A stretch of 38,888 bases of DNA from positions 1 to 38,888 of the forward strand of contig NZ_PPFX01000004.1 of assembly GCF_002898515.1 (NCBI RefSeq). The letters are read 5' to 3'. The position numbers and the translations under genes are program-made. Below, in pieces: positions 6,804 through 14,619 of this stretch (position 1 is the first letter of the stretch; each line of letters starts with the position of its first letter). The notes below the pieces were generated by a model that saw only the letters and a list, made by a program, of their open reading frames with translations, ran no database searches and was not told the origin of the DNA. Source of the stretch: Geothermobacter hydrogeniphilus. GTDB taxonomy: Bacteria; Desulfobacterota; Desulfuromonadia; Desulfuromonadales; Geothermobacteraceae.

Positions 6804-8963
6804 ATGAATTCTGAAGAAATCCATTTGCGTGATTATCTGCGGGTCATCAGCAAGCGTCGCAACCTGGTGATCACCGTCTTCCTGCTGATTTTCGTGGTGG
6901 TGGCCCTTTACACCTTCGCCCGCACGCCGCTCTACGAGGGGATGACCAAGGTCCTGATCGAAAAGGCGCAGCCGAACGGCATCTCTTCCGAGACCGCCTA
7001 CCGTTTCTACGATCCCGAGTTCTACGAGACCCAGTTCCAGCTGATCAAGAGTCGGGCGGTGTCGCTGCGGGTGGTGCGTAATCTCGATCTGCTCGGCTCG
7101 GGGGCGCTGCAGAGCGACGCTGACGAGAAGGGCCCGTCGTGGCTGTCCGAGCTGATCGATACGGTTTTGACGGTGATCGGCAGCGCGGATGAGGAGAAAG
7201 AGGCTCCCGCCGATCCGCACGAGGAAGAGATCGCCCTGGCTGACGCGATCAGCCGTGACCTGTCGGTGCGGCCGTTCAAGAACAGCCGCCTGGTGACCAT
7301 CAGCTATCGTTCGCCCGATCCCGCGTTCGCCGCCCGCATCGCCAACGCCACCGCCAAGGCCTATATCGAAGAGACGCTCAACATGAAGCTCGATTCGACC
7401 CGCCTGACCCTCGACTGGATGACCAGGAAGGCTGCCGATGAGAGGAAGAAGCTGGGGCAGGCGGAAAAGGTGATGCAGCAGTACATGGTCGCCAACGACA
7501 TCGTCACTCTCGAAGACCGGCTGGCGGTGACGCCGCAGAAGCTGTCGCAGATCAGCTCTCAGCTGGTCAATGCCGAGGCGCACCGCAAGGAGCAGGAGAC
7601 CCTCTACGCCCAGGTGCGCAAGGCGGCCGGGAATACTGCCGTGGCGGTCACGATTCCGGCGATCGCCTCCGATCCGGCGCTGCAGACCCTGCGCGCCGAG
7701 ATTCTCAAGGCGGAGCAGCATATCATGGAGCTGTCGGGGAAATTCGGTCCCAAGCATCCGGTGATGAAGAAGGCGGTCGGCGACCTGTCCATTCTGAAGA
7801 AGAAACGTGACCAGGAGATTACCCGGATCATCGCTTCGATCAAGAATGAATACGAACTGGCGGTTTCCAACGAGGAGAACCTGCGCGCGCAGATGCAGCG
7901 GACCAAGGCCGAAGCGCAGAACCTGAACCAGAAATTCATCCAGTACGGCGCCCTCAAGCGGGAGGTCGAGACCAACCGTCAGCTTTACGACGCGCTGATG
8001 CTGAAGATCAAGGAACAGAGCATCACCAAGGAGACCCAGCCGGTCAACCTGTGGATCGTCGAAAAGGCCTCGACACCGAACTATCCGGTGGCTCCCAACA
8101 AGCCGAAGAACCTGCTGCTCGGCATCATCGTCGGCCTGATGGCCGGTATCGGCCTGGCGTTCTTCGTCGAATATCTCGACAACACCGTCAAGTACCCGGA
8201 AGAGACCGAGAAGGCCCTCGGCCTGTCGGTACTCGGCCTGGTCTCATTGTGGAAGGATAAGGGCCGGAACCTGGAGAAGGTGCTGCTGGAACAGCCGCGC
8301 TCGACCTACGCCGAGAATTACCGCGCGCTGCGCACCGCGGTGCTGCTGTCATCGGCGGAAGGGGCGCCGGGAAAAATCCTTATCACCAGTCCGGGAGCGG
8401 CGGCCGGCAAGACCACCACCGCGGCCAACCTGGCGATTGCCCTCGCCCAGGCCGGCAAGAAGGTGGTGCTGCTCGACGGCGACATGCGCCGGCCGCGGCT
8501 GCACAAGGTGTTCGGCAAGAGCAACAAGTTCGGCCTCTCCAACTACCTGGCCGGCGGCAGCGGCGAAACCCTGCTGCAGAAGGGGCCGGTGGAAAACCTG
8601 GCGCTGATCACCTCGGGACCGATTCCGCCGAACCCGGCGGAGCTGCTCTCATCAAACAGGATGGCCAGGCTGCTGGATGGTCTGGAAAAGGATTTCGACG
8701 TCATCCTCTGCGATTCGCCGCCGTTGCTGACCGTGGCCGACGCCCGCATCGTCAGCCGCCTGTTCGACGGCACCATGCTGGTGGTCCGCGCCCGACAGAC
8801 TACTTTCGAGATGGCCGGCAAGGCGGTCAAGTCGCTCGCGGACATCAACGCCCCGATTCTCGGCATGGTGATCAACGCTCTGGAACTGAAGAAGAGCGAT
8901 TATTACTACCAGTACTATTACCAGTCGTATTATGGCGAGGAGCCCGAAGCTCAAGAGGGCTGA
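6804..8963 (+). CDS. Polysaccharide co-polymerase fused to bacterial tyrosine kinase (Wzz/Wzc-like)
   Basis: 719 residues. A Wzz domain with a first membrane helix at about 20-40 (LVITVFLLIFVVVALYTF) is followed by a long periplasmic coiled-coil region and a second helix at about 433-455 (LLLGIIVGLMAGIGLAFFVEY). The cytoplasmic BY-kinase has P-loop SPGAAAGKTTT with Lys536, Walker A' VVLLDGDMRRPR and Walker B VILCDSPP. The tail SDYYYQYYYQSYYGEE has eight tyrosines, the expected autophosphorylation cluster. The P-loop is unusual: AA replaces the GE of the common PGxGEGKS/T form. It controls chain length and export of the polymer with the OPX protein. The stop codon lies inside the left end of a dispersed repeat (8957-9083). 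Confidence 0.9.
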   Translation: MNSEEIHLRDYLRVISKRRNLVITVFLLIFVVVALYTFARTPLYEGMTKVLIEKAQPNGISSETAYRFYDPEFYETQFQLIKSRAVSLRVVRNLDLLGSGALQSDADEKGPSWLSELIDTVLTVIGSADEEKEAPADPHEEEIALADAISRDLSVRPFKNSRLVTISYRSPDPAFAARIANATAKAYIEETLNMKLDSTRLTLDWMTRKAADERKKLGQAEKVMQQYMVANDIVTLEDRLAVTPQKLSQISSQLVNAEAHRKEQETLYAQVRKAAGNTAVAVTIPAIASDPALQTLRAEILKAEQHIMELSGKFGPKHPVMKKAVGDLSILKKKRDQEITRIIASIKNEYELAVSNEENLRAQMQRTKAEAQNLNQKFIQYGALKREVETNRQLYDALMLKIKEQSITKETQPVNLWIVEKASTPNYPVAPNKPKNLLLGIIVGLMAGIGLAFFVEYLDNTVKYPEETEKALGLSVLGLVSLWKDKGRNLEKVLLEQPRSTYAENYRALRTAVLLSSAEGAPGKILITSPGAAAGKTTTAANLAIALAQAGKKVVLLDGDMRRPRLHKVFGKSNKFGLSNYLAGGSGETLLQKGPVENLALITSGPIPPNPAELLSSNRMARLLDGLEKDFDVILCDSPPLLTVADARIVSRLFDGTMLVVRARQTTFEMAGKAVKSLADINAPILGMVINALELKKSDYYYQYYYQSYYGEEPEAQEG

Positions 8964-9083
8964 TGAAAAGCCCCCATCTGCGTCGTTGTCCTCCCCCCCC
9001 TGCGTCAACGACGTACTTTCCGGTACGCCTTATTCCGCAGGGGCTCGGGCGCCTAGCATCTGGAGACTTTTGATCAGCCTCGG
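8957..9083. repeat. Structured dispersed repeat, copy 1
   Basis: About 127 nt beginning GGGCTGATGAAAAGCCCCCA and ending GGAGACTTTTGATCAGCCTC. The two ends pair as an imperfect long stem. Inside are CCCCTGCG/CGCAGGGG and the hairpin CGTAC-TTTCCG-GTACG. The kinase stop codon TGA (8961-8963) is inside the left arm. Related copies lie at 14405, 23485 and 23657. Confidence 0.8.
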
Positions 9084-9112
9084 AACGGCATTGGTGATAT
9101 GGAACCGACAAC

Positions 9113-9173
9113 GGGGACAGTCCCCTTAAAAGAGGGGGACTGTCCCCCAGCGCCCAGTACCCAACACCCAGCG
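9113..9173. repeat. GGGGACAG palindromic repeat with adjoining heptad array
   Basis: A 35-nt palindromic unit (9113-9147), starting GGGGACAGTCCCC and ending GGGGGACTGTCCCC, is followed by four 7-nt units: CCCAGCG, CCCAGTA, CCCAACA, CCCAGCG (9146-9173). The exact reverse complement of the 35-nt unit occurs at 9918-9952, so the phosphatase gene is bracketed by inverted copies. Confidence 0.8.
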
Positions 9174-9176
9174 TCC

Positions 9177-9875
9177 ATGATTGATTTGCACTGCCACATA
9201 CTCCCCGGCGTTGATGACGGCCCTTCCGACCTGGAGGGGGCGCTGGCGATGGCGCGGGTGGCGGCGGCGGACGGGATACACAGGCTGGCGGCCACGCCCC
9301 ACGTGCCGTACAGCGGTCTCGAGCGACAGCAGATCGTCGAGCGGGTCGCCGTTTTTCAGGATGAAATCGACCGCGCCGGGATCGATCTGCGGCTCTATGT
9401 CGGCGCTGACGCCGCGACCAGCGTCGGTGTCGCGGCCCTGGCCGCCCACCCGTTGCACGACGGTCCCTACCAGCTGATCGAATTTCCCCACACTCACCTG
9501 CCGGCCGATGCCGGTGAACTGGTCTTCGAGCTTCTCAACTGCGGCCGGGTGCCGATCATCACTCACCCGGAACGCAACCCCTCGGTGCTGCGGTCGCCCG
9601 ACCTGATCGGCGAACTGGTCGCTGCCGGGGCGCTGGTGCAGATCACCGCCGAGAGCCTGACCGGCGGTTTCGGCCCCGAGTCCCGCGCCTGCGGTCGCCA
9701 CCTGCTGCGAAACGGCTGGGTTCACCTGCTGGCCAGCGATGGCCACAGTGCCGACTGGCGGCCGCCGGTTCTTTCAAAGGGGCTCAAGGCGGCGGGGCGG
9801 GTGATCGGCAAGGCTGCCGCCTTGAAACTGGTGGTTGACAACCCGGCGAAGATCCTGGCGGGGGAGGGGTTGTGA
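9177..9875 (+). CDS. PHP-type tyrosine phosphatase (CpsB/CapC-like)
   Basis: 232 residues with the PHP metal-binding signatures in order: DLHCHILPGVDDGP (N-terminus), ATPHVPY, EFPHTHLP, ITHPERNP and LASDGHSADW. These are the ligands of the manganese-dependent phosphatases that dephosphorylate BY-kinases, and the kinase is the preceding gene. The domain starts directly at Met (MIDLHCH), so 9177 is the natural start. However, the 30 bases before it are repeat DNA (four 7-nt units) with no convincing ribosome site. The frame is open back to an ATG at 9099 through the palindromic repeat, so an N-terminal extension of 26 residues is possible. Confidence 0.85.
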   Translation: MIDLHCHILPGVDDGPSDLEGALAMARVAAADGIHRLAATPHVPYSGLERQQIVERVAVFQDEIDRAGIDLRLYVGADAATSVGVAALAAHPLHDGPYQLIEFPHTHLPADAGELVFELLNCGRVPIITHPERNPSVLRSPDLIGELVAAGALVQITAESLTGGFGPESRACGRHLLRNGWVHLLASDGHSADWRPPVLSKGLKAAGRVIGKAAALKLVVDNPAKILAGEGL

Positions 9876-9952
9876 GGGGCGAGGTTCGAGGGGCGAGGTT
9901 CGAGGATCGAAAGGCATGGGGACAGTCCCCCTCTTTTAAGGGGACTGTCCCC
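9874..9952. repeat. Heptad array GAGGNNC plus inverted GGGGACAG palindrome
   Basis: Five 7-nt units GAGGGGC, GAGGTTC, GAGGGGC, GAGGTTC, GAGGATC (9874-9908) begin at the stop codon of the phosphatase gene. They are followed 9 bases later by a 35-nt palindromic unit (9918-9952) that is the exact reverse complement of 9113-9147. Confidence 0.8.
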
Positions 9953-9982
9953 GTGGTATGAGGCTGGCGGCTAAGGGTTCAC

Positions 9983-12319
9983 ATGCTCAATACGTTACTG
10001 ACAATCCTGATCATCGCGCCGCTGGCCTATGGCACCACCGGCTCCTGGGCGCAGCTTTGGGTCCAGGGGGCGGTCTTCGGGCTGCTGCTGGTCTGGGCGC
10101 TGGCGGTCGCGCGCGGCCGCCGGCGTGCTTACCGGGTGCCGGGGACGCGGCTGCTGCTGGCACTGGGGATTTTTCTGTTGCTGCAGTGCCTGCCGCTGTC
10201 GCCGGGCATGCTGAAAATCCTTTCCCCGGTCACCTGGTGGCACTACAGCGAAGGGGTCTGGCTGTCGGCCCCCGGCAGCTGGCTGCCGTTGTCCATCAAC
10301 CCGCGCGCCAGCCTGCTTGAAATCTTCCAGCTCTTTTCCGGGATGGCCGTCTACTTTCTGGCGGTGCAGCTGATTGACAGCCGGGCGGCGCTGCGCCGGA
10401 CGTTGACGGTGGTGGTCTGCTTCGCCGGGCTCTACGCCCTGCTGGCGATTTTTTACAGTCTCTTTCCCAATGGACGCATCCTCTGGGTTCTCCATCTCTG
10501 GCCGCCGGGGGCCGCGCAGCAGTTCGGCACCTATGTCAACGGCAATCATTACGCCGGGCTGATGGGGATGCTGCTGCCGCTCTGCGTTGCCTGGTTTCTG
10601 GTTCACAAGCCCCATACGAGTTACAGCAACTGGCGCGCACAGCTGGTTGATTTTTTCAGCGATCCGCAGGCCAGCCCGCACCTGCTGTTCGGCATGGGAG
10701 CGCTGCTGGTCGCGGTCTCGATTTTCATCTCCGGGTCTCGCGGCGGCATCCTGAGCTGTTGCGGGGCGCTGCTGCTGTTCGGTCTGCTGCTGGCGCTGCG
10801 CGGTTTCGACCGCCGCCGGGGGGTTCTGCTGGCGGTCTTTTTCGCCCTGCTGCTCGGCGGCGTCGGTATCTTCGGCTGGGAGCCGATCTTTGCCGATTTC
10901 GCCCGCCTGCGGGCTGCCGACGGCAGCCTGCAGGAGCAGCGGCCGGATTATTGGCGCGACAGCGGCCAGATGCTGACTGACTATCCCCTGGCCGGGACCG
11001 GGATCGGGACCTTTGTCGATGCCTACCGGGGGTATCAGACGGTTCCGACCGCCGGCCGCGTTGTTGACCATGCCCATAACGACTATGTCGAATGGGCGAC
11101 CGATACCGGACTGGTCGGCAGTTTGCTGCTGACGGCGGCGCTGCTGACCATCCTGCTCACCGCCTGGCGGCAACTGGCCCGCCGCCGGACCCTGATGTCG
11201 AACGACCTCGGGATCGGTTGCCTGGCCGGGCTCGGCAGCATCGCCCTGCACAGTCTGACCGATTTCAATCTGCGTATCGGCGCCAACCTGCTCTGGTTCG
11301 CCCTGCTCTGGGGGCTGCTGATCGCGGCGGCGGCGACCCGTTCACGAGCGGGGCGGGTCACCAGTGATCTGCCGCCGGCCGGGGGAGCGGCCGGACGGGT
11401 TGCCGTCCCGTCGGCGGTCCTGCTGCTGCTCGGCTTCCTGTTGCTGCAGGGAGGCGTCTGCGGTGGGCTGCTGGCCTTCGCTCCGGTTGAAGGGGTCAGC
11501 CTGCGGACCGTTGGTGAACGGCAGCTGCCGGTTTTGCTGGCCGCCAGTCGGCTTGCCGCGTCACGGGATCCGTTGCAGGCTGATTATCATTTCGCGGTCG
11601 GCAACCTGCTGCGGGTGGAGGATGACCGTCCCGGGGCGCTGGCTGCCTATACCGCAGCCCTGCGCTGCCGGCCGCTTGATGGCGAACTGCTGCAGCAGAC
11701 CGGACTGCTGCTGGCCGAACTGGGGCGGGATACCGAGGCGGAGCGTCTGTTGCTGCAGTCGGTTGACCTTGATCGGCGGGCGGCCGAGCGGTGGCGGGTG
11801 CTGGGCAATTGGCAGTTGCGCCAACAGCAGCGCGAACAGGGGGTCGTCAGCCTGCGGCGGGCTCTGGTGTTGGAGCCGCGAAGAACCCGTCAATACCTGA
11901 CCATGCTGATTCTGGCGGGGCTCAGTGACCGGGACCTGCGCGACGTTCTGCCCGCTCTTTCCGGTCCCTGGATCGATTATGGCGACTATCTTGTTGAACG
12001 AGGCATGACGGCGGCGGCTGAACAGGCCTACCGGCATGCCCTGGCGCTGGCCGGAAGTGAGAAATCCGGCGCCGTCGCCTACCATCGGGTGGCCCGTTAC
12101 TACGCCCGCAGGAAAGAGTGGGCCCTGGCCTTGCAGGTGATCACCGAGGGGCTGGAGAAACGCGACGGTGATGCGTCGCTCTATCGCGCCGCCGGAATCT
12201 ATGACCTGCGCAGCGGACTCGATTTTCAGGCGCGTGAAGCATTTCAGCAGGCGCTGCGGCTCAATCCGCGTGATTCCTGGGTGAGAAAACAGTTGCAGGT
12301 GTTGAACAGCGGGCGCTGA
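9983..12319 (+). CDS. O-antigen ligase/polymerase-like membrane protein with TPR tail
   Basis: 778 residues. About ten to twelve hydrophobic helices fill residues 1-510, starting MLNTLLTILIIAPLAYG. The Wzy_C/O-antigen-ligase signature occurs as ISGSRGGIL, DYPLAGTGIGTFVDAY and HAHNDYVEWATDTGLVG. Roughly residues 520-778 are tetratricopeptide repeats (ADYHFAVGNLLRVEDDRPGALAAY, AERWRVLGNWQLRQQQREQGV, REAFQQALRLNPRD). This architecture is common for polymerases or ligases of exopolysaccharide loci; whether it polymerises repeat units or transfers chains to an acceptor cannot be read from sequence. It is the last gene of the (+) export cluster and faces the next operon tail to tail. Confidence 0.85.
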   Translation: MLNTLLTILIIAPLAYGTTGSWAQLWVQGAVFGLLLVWALAVARGRRRAYRVPGTRLLLALGIFLLLQCLPLSPGMLKILSPVTWWHYSEGVWLSAPGSWLPLSINPRASLLEIFQLFSGMAVYFLAVQLIDSRAALRRTLTVVVCFAGLYALLAIFYSLFPNGRILWVLHLWPPGAAQQFGTYVNGNHYAGLMGMLLPLCVAWFLVHKPHTSYSNWRAQLVDFFSDPQASPHLLFGMGALLVAVSIFISGSRGGILSCCGALLLFGLLLALRGFDRRRGVLLAVFFALLLGGVGIFGWEPIFADFARLRAADGSLQEQRPDYWRDSGQMLTDYPLAGTGIGTFVDAYRGYQTVPTAGRVVDHAHNDYVEWATDTGLVGSLLLTAALLTILLTAWRQLARRRTLMSNDLGIGCLAGLGSIALHSLTDFNLRIGANLLWFALLWGLLIAAAATRSRAGRVTSDLPPAGGAAGRVAVPSAVLLLLGFLLLQGGVCGGLLAFAPVEGVSLRTVGERQLPVLLAASRLAASRDPLQADYHFAVGNLLRVEDDRPGALAAYTAALRCRPLDGELLQQTGLLLAELGRDTEAERLLLQSVDLDRRAAERWRVLGNWQLRQQQREQGVVSLRRALVLEPRRTRQYLTMLILAGLSDRDLRDVLPALSGPWIDYGDYLVERGMTAAAEQAYRHALALAGSEKSGAVAYHRVARYYARRKEWALALQVITEGLEKRDGDASLYRAAGIYDLRSGLDFQAREAFQQALRLNPRDSWVRKQLQVLNSGR

Positions 12320-12340
12320 CAGGCCGGGTGAAGATCAAAC

Positions 12341-12371
12341 CGTAGGGGCGATCACAAGGATCGCCCCTATG
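12341..12371. terminator. Hairpin between convergent genes
   Basis: TAGGGGCGATC (12343-12353), loop ACAAG, GATCGCCCCTA (12359-12369): an 11-bp perfect stem, extended to 13 by one wobble and one more pair. It lies between converging transcription units and could end both. There is no T-tract on either side, so it may instead be a dispersed palindromic repeat. Confidence 0.45.
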
Positions 12372-12404
12372 GGATATTGACAGGGTATGCAAATCCCTTA
12401 TCGT

Positions 12405-12513
12405 CAGCCTCCAGCCTCTAATCAAGGGGACGTTGTTAAGTAATTCACTTTTGGGACAAAAGTGAATTACTTAACAACGTCCCCCCTGGAAAAGGCTTCC
12501 AGCCTCCTACAAC
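12405..12513. repeat. Perfect 27-bp inverted repeat with heptad flanks
   Basis: The arms at 12426-12452 (GGGGACGTTGTTAAGTAATT...) and 12458-12484 are exact reverse complements around a 5-nt loop, GGGAC. On the left lie CAGCCTC twice and TAATCAA in 7-nt register (12405-12425). On the right CAGCCTC recurs at 12500-12506. It sits between convergent genes and could form a cruciform or a very stable RNA hairpin. Confidence 0.85.
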
Positions 12514-13025
12514 TGGCTCTCCACATACTGCGCCAGCAGCTCATGGATCTTGGTCGGCGGCGCGCGATTGAAGTAGTGGTGGATGACGGCGTGGGCGAGT
12601 TCGTGGGCGAAGACCCGGGATTTGACGTCATCGACGGAGATGTAGATGGTGTTGGTTTTGGGGGAGAAAAAGGCGATGAAGCCCTTGCGCAGCCGGTACT
12701 GTTCGGCGTAGATCTCGTCGACCCGGCGGCGGTTCGGGAGCAGCACGACCTTGAACTTGAATCCCTTCGGCCGCATATCGAGGATCTCCTGCACCCGCGC
12801 GGCGAACTGGTCCAGTTTTTTACGTACCTCGTCATCGACATGGGCGCTGCTGCTTCCGAAGGAGAAGAAACCACCGTCAAGACGGACCTTGCTGTTGAAC
12901 CGTAGCAGCAGTTCAACGCGGTCGTAGCTGAGTGTCGCGTACCGCGAATGGATTTCCCCCGCGGTCGCAGGGGCTGCCGCCAGCAGCAGAAGCAGGCCGG
13001 CGGCGAGCGGGCAGGCAAGGCGCAT
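12507..13025 (-). CDS. Secreted HELAH metalloprotease-like protein
   Basis: 172 residues with a signal peptide (MRLACPLAAGLLLLLAAAPATAG). Near the C-terminus is a zinc-protease helix VFAHELAHAVIHHYF, giving the HExxH pair, followed about 14 residues on by KIHELLAQYVESQL, where the Glu could be the third zinc ligand. The region before it (GFKFKVVLLPNRRRVDEIY...TIYISVDDVKSRV) resembles the strand-rich core of minimal gluzincins. I do not know a characterised homologue and cannot tell whether it is an active peptidase. It begins 2 bases after the end of the HAMP-like gene, so it is probably co-transcribed and acts in the periplasm. Confidence 0.75.
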   Translation of the reverse strand: MRLACPLAAGLLLLLAAAPATAGEIHSRYATLSYDRVELLLRFNSKVRLDGGFFSFGSSSAHVDDEVRKKLDQFAARVQEILDMRPKGFKFKVVLLPNRRRVDEIYAEQYRLRKGFIAFFSPKTNTIYISVDDVKSRVFAHELAHAVIHHYFNRAPPTKIHELLAQYVESQL

Positions 13026-13027
13026 GG

Positions 13028-13612
13028 TTACCCTGAGCGAAAACGGTATCCCTTCAACAGGTCGAGAATCCCCTGATTCTCGGCCCGTGCCTGGCGCAGC
13101 AGCAGTGCTTCCGCCGCGTCGCCCTCCTGCAGTTTCTCCAATATTGAATCGAGGTGTTCACTGCGGGCCAGTATGGCTCGCAAATCGGTATTTAGAGTGT
13201 CGTTGGCGGCATTGAGCTTGCCGGCGGCCTGCTTGGCCTCATCCTTGCTGCGCAGCACCACCCGCCAGTCGAGATCGCGATTGCTGATGGCCTCGAAGGT
13301 CCGTTCGAAGCGGAACAGGGGGCCGGCGACCCGGTGGGTGAGGAACATCGACACTAGGGCGATGAATAGGCCGACTGTGATCAGGAAGATCCAGTTGGCC
13401 TCGACCAGTTCGCGCAGCAGGACCAGGGGGGTCTTGCCGAACTGCAGCTGCTGGCCGCTGTAGGCGATGGTGAGGTGGTCCTGGGAAAGAAAGCTGAAGA
13501 TCAGGGCGAAGAAAATCACGCCGACAAAACTGAATGTGAAGTAAAGGAAGATGAAGCGGCCCTGGAATTCCTTGTTGATAAAGAAGTTGCGACGCTTGTA
13601 GTGGCGTTTCAT
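13028..13612 (-). CDS. Two-helix membrane protein with HAMP-like linker and no output domain
   Basis: 194 residues. Transmembrane helix 1 spans about 20-43 (FIFLYFTFSFVGVIFFALIFSFL), followed by a short periplasmic loop of about 30 residues, and transmembrane helix 2 at about 74-95 (WIFLITVGLFIALVSMFLTH). Next is a HAMP-like segment (HRVAGPLFRFERTFEAISNRDLDWRV) and a helical, probably coiled-coil, tail. It has the topology of a chemoreceptor or sensor kinase but ends before any signalling or catalytic domain. It overlaps the upstream SurA-like gene by 4 bases (13609-13612). It may relay a membrane signal to a separate partner or simply organise an envelope complex; no function is assigned. 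Confidence 0.75.
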   Translation of the reverse strand: MKRHYKRRNFFINKEFQGRFIFLYFTFSFVGVIFFALIFSFLSQDHLTIAYSGQQLQFGKTPLVLLRELVEANWIFLITVGLFIALVSMFLTHRVAGPLFRFERTFEAISNRDLDWRVVLRSKDEAKQAAGKLNAANDTLNTDLRAILARSEHLDSILEKLQEGDAAEALLLRQARAENQGILDLLKGYRFRSG

Positions 13613-14358
13613 TTCTGCCCCTCCCGCTGTTTCAATAACGGTGATTTTTCGATCCGCGCCGTGCGGCGCAGGCCATTCATCCAGGCATCGAGGGCCAGTT
13701 GCCGTTGACCGTCGGTGAGCAGTCGGCGAATTTCGTCATCACTGAGTTCAACGGCCGTCCCGCTGTCTTTTATCCGCTCGACGCGCAGCACGCAGTACTG
13801 GTTGCCGACCGGGAAGGGGGGGGTCTTCTGGCCGTTTTTCAGCGGCAGCAACTGCAGTTGCCAGGCAAGCGGCAGGGCGTTGAAATCATCTTCGATGGTT
13901 CGGGTCGGCCGCAGTGGATTCTTGGCCTGCGGATTGTCGTACAGCTCCTGTCGCAGGCGGTAGCGACGCGTGCTGCAGGCCCGGTAGGCGGCGATATCCC
14001 GGTCGCTGACCCTGGGCGAAAGTTGGTTGGCCATCCGGTCCAGCAGCAGTTTGATCAGGGACTGTTCGTACTGGTCCTGGATGGCCCGGCGGAAGGATTC
14101 TTCGCGGTCGATGCCTCGGCGGCGGGCTTCCTGAATAAGCAGTTCGCGGGTGAGCAGGTCGTCAATGAAATCATTGAGGCTGCGATAGGGGTAGGAGGCG
14201 TACTGCTGACGGTTGTTGATCTCCTCGATGCTGATGGTGCGACCGTTGACGGTCAGGGCCGCGTCGTCTTTCGTTTCCGGTTTAAGCAGATGGCCGGTGG
14301 CCACAACGGCGAGCCCGGCGACGAGGATGATCCCGATGATGTAATAGATATAGCGCAT
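13609..14358 (-). CDS. SurA N-terminal-like periplasmic protein without PPIase domain
   Basis: 249 residues with an N-terminal membrane anchor or uncleaved signal (YIYYIIGIILVAGLAVVATG). The next part has the SurA/PpiD-type chaperone module: VNGRTISIEEINNRQ, then a helical LNDFIDDLLTRELLIQEARRRGI and ESFRRAIQDQYEQSLIKLLL. The C-terminal part (PLRPTRTIEDDFNALPLAWQLQLLPL...) sits where a parvulin domain would be, but I see no parvulin signature, so isomerase activity is unlikely. It is first in a three-gene operon with 4-base and 2-base junctions, and a GGAGGGACTC ribosome site precedes the ATG. It probably chaperones an envelope protein, perhaps for the adjacent polysaccharide locus. Confidence 0.7.
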   Translation of the reverse strand: MRYIYYIIGIILVAGLAVVATGHLLKPETKDDAALTVNGRTISIEEINNRQQYASYPYRSLNDFIDDLLTRELLIQEARRRGIDREESFRRAIQDQYEQSLIKLLLDRMANQLSPRVSDRDIAAYRACSTRRYRLRQELYDNPQAKNPLRPTRTIEDDFNALPLAWQLQLLPLKNGQKTPPFPVGNQYCVLRVERIKDSGTAVELSDDEIRRLLTDGQRQLALDAWMNGLRRTARIEKSPLLKQREGQK

Positions 14359-14404
14359 GAGTCCCTCCTTATATCCATCGGATCAACACTGAAGAACGTT
14401 TAGC

Positions 14405-14527
14405 CGGCTGATGAAAAACGTCCATCTGCGGCGTTGTCCTTCCCCCGCGTCAACGACGTACCTTCCGGTACGCCTTATTCCGCGGGTGTGCGGACGCCTT
14501 GCATCTGGACATTTTTGCTCAGCCTGG
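14405..14527. repeat. Structured dispersed repeat, copy 2
   Basis: About 123 nt from CGGCTGATGAAAAACGTCCA to TTTTTGCTCAGCCTGGG. Compared with copy 1, paired positions change together: AAAAG/CTTTT becomes AAAAA/TTTTT, and CCCTGCG/CGCAGGG becomes CCCCGCG/CGCGGG. It lies between the SurA-like gene and the end of the nucleotidyltransferase gene. Confidence 0.75.
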
Positions 14528-14596
14528 GGAACGCGGTTTTTTCAACGCCCGACAGGGACGGAACGGGAGATTGAATACAGTCGCTTCGTGCCTGAA

Positions 14597-14617
14597 GGGC
14601 CTCCCCCCTCGAACCTC
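14597..14617. repeat. Three heptad units (reverse strand GAGGNNC)
   Basis: On the minus strand the bases read GAGGTTC, GAGGGGG, GAGGCCC in a 7-nt register. The first unit is identical to units found at 944-950 and 9881-9887. It lies just outside the stop codon of the regulator gene at 14620. Confidence 0.5.
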
Positions 14618-14619
14618 CC

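Noticed and set aside
9874-9908. Heptad arrays as a CRISPR array
   Set aside because: Units are 7 nt, contiguous and without spacers; no cas genes are present.
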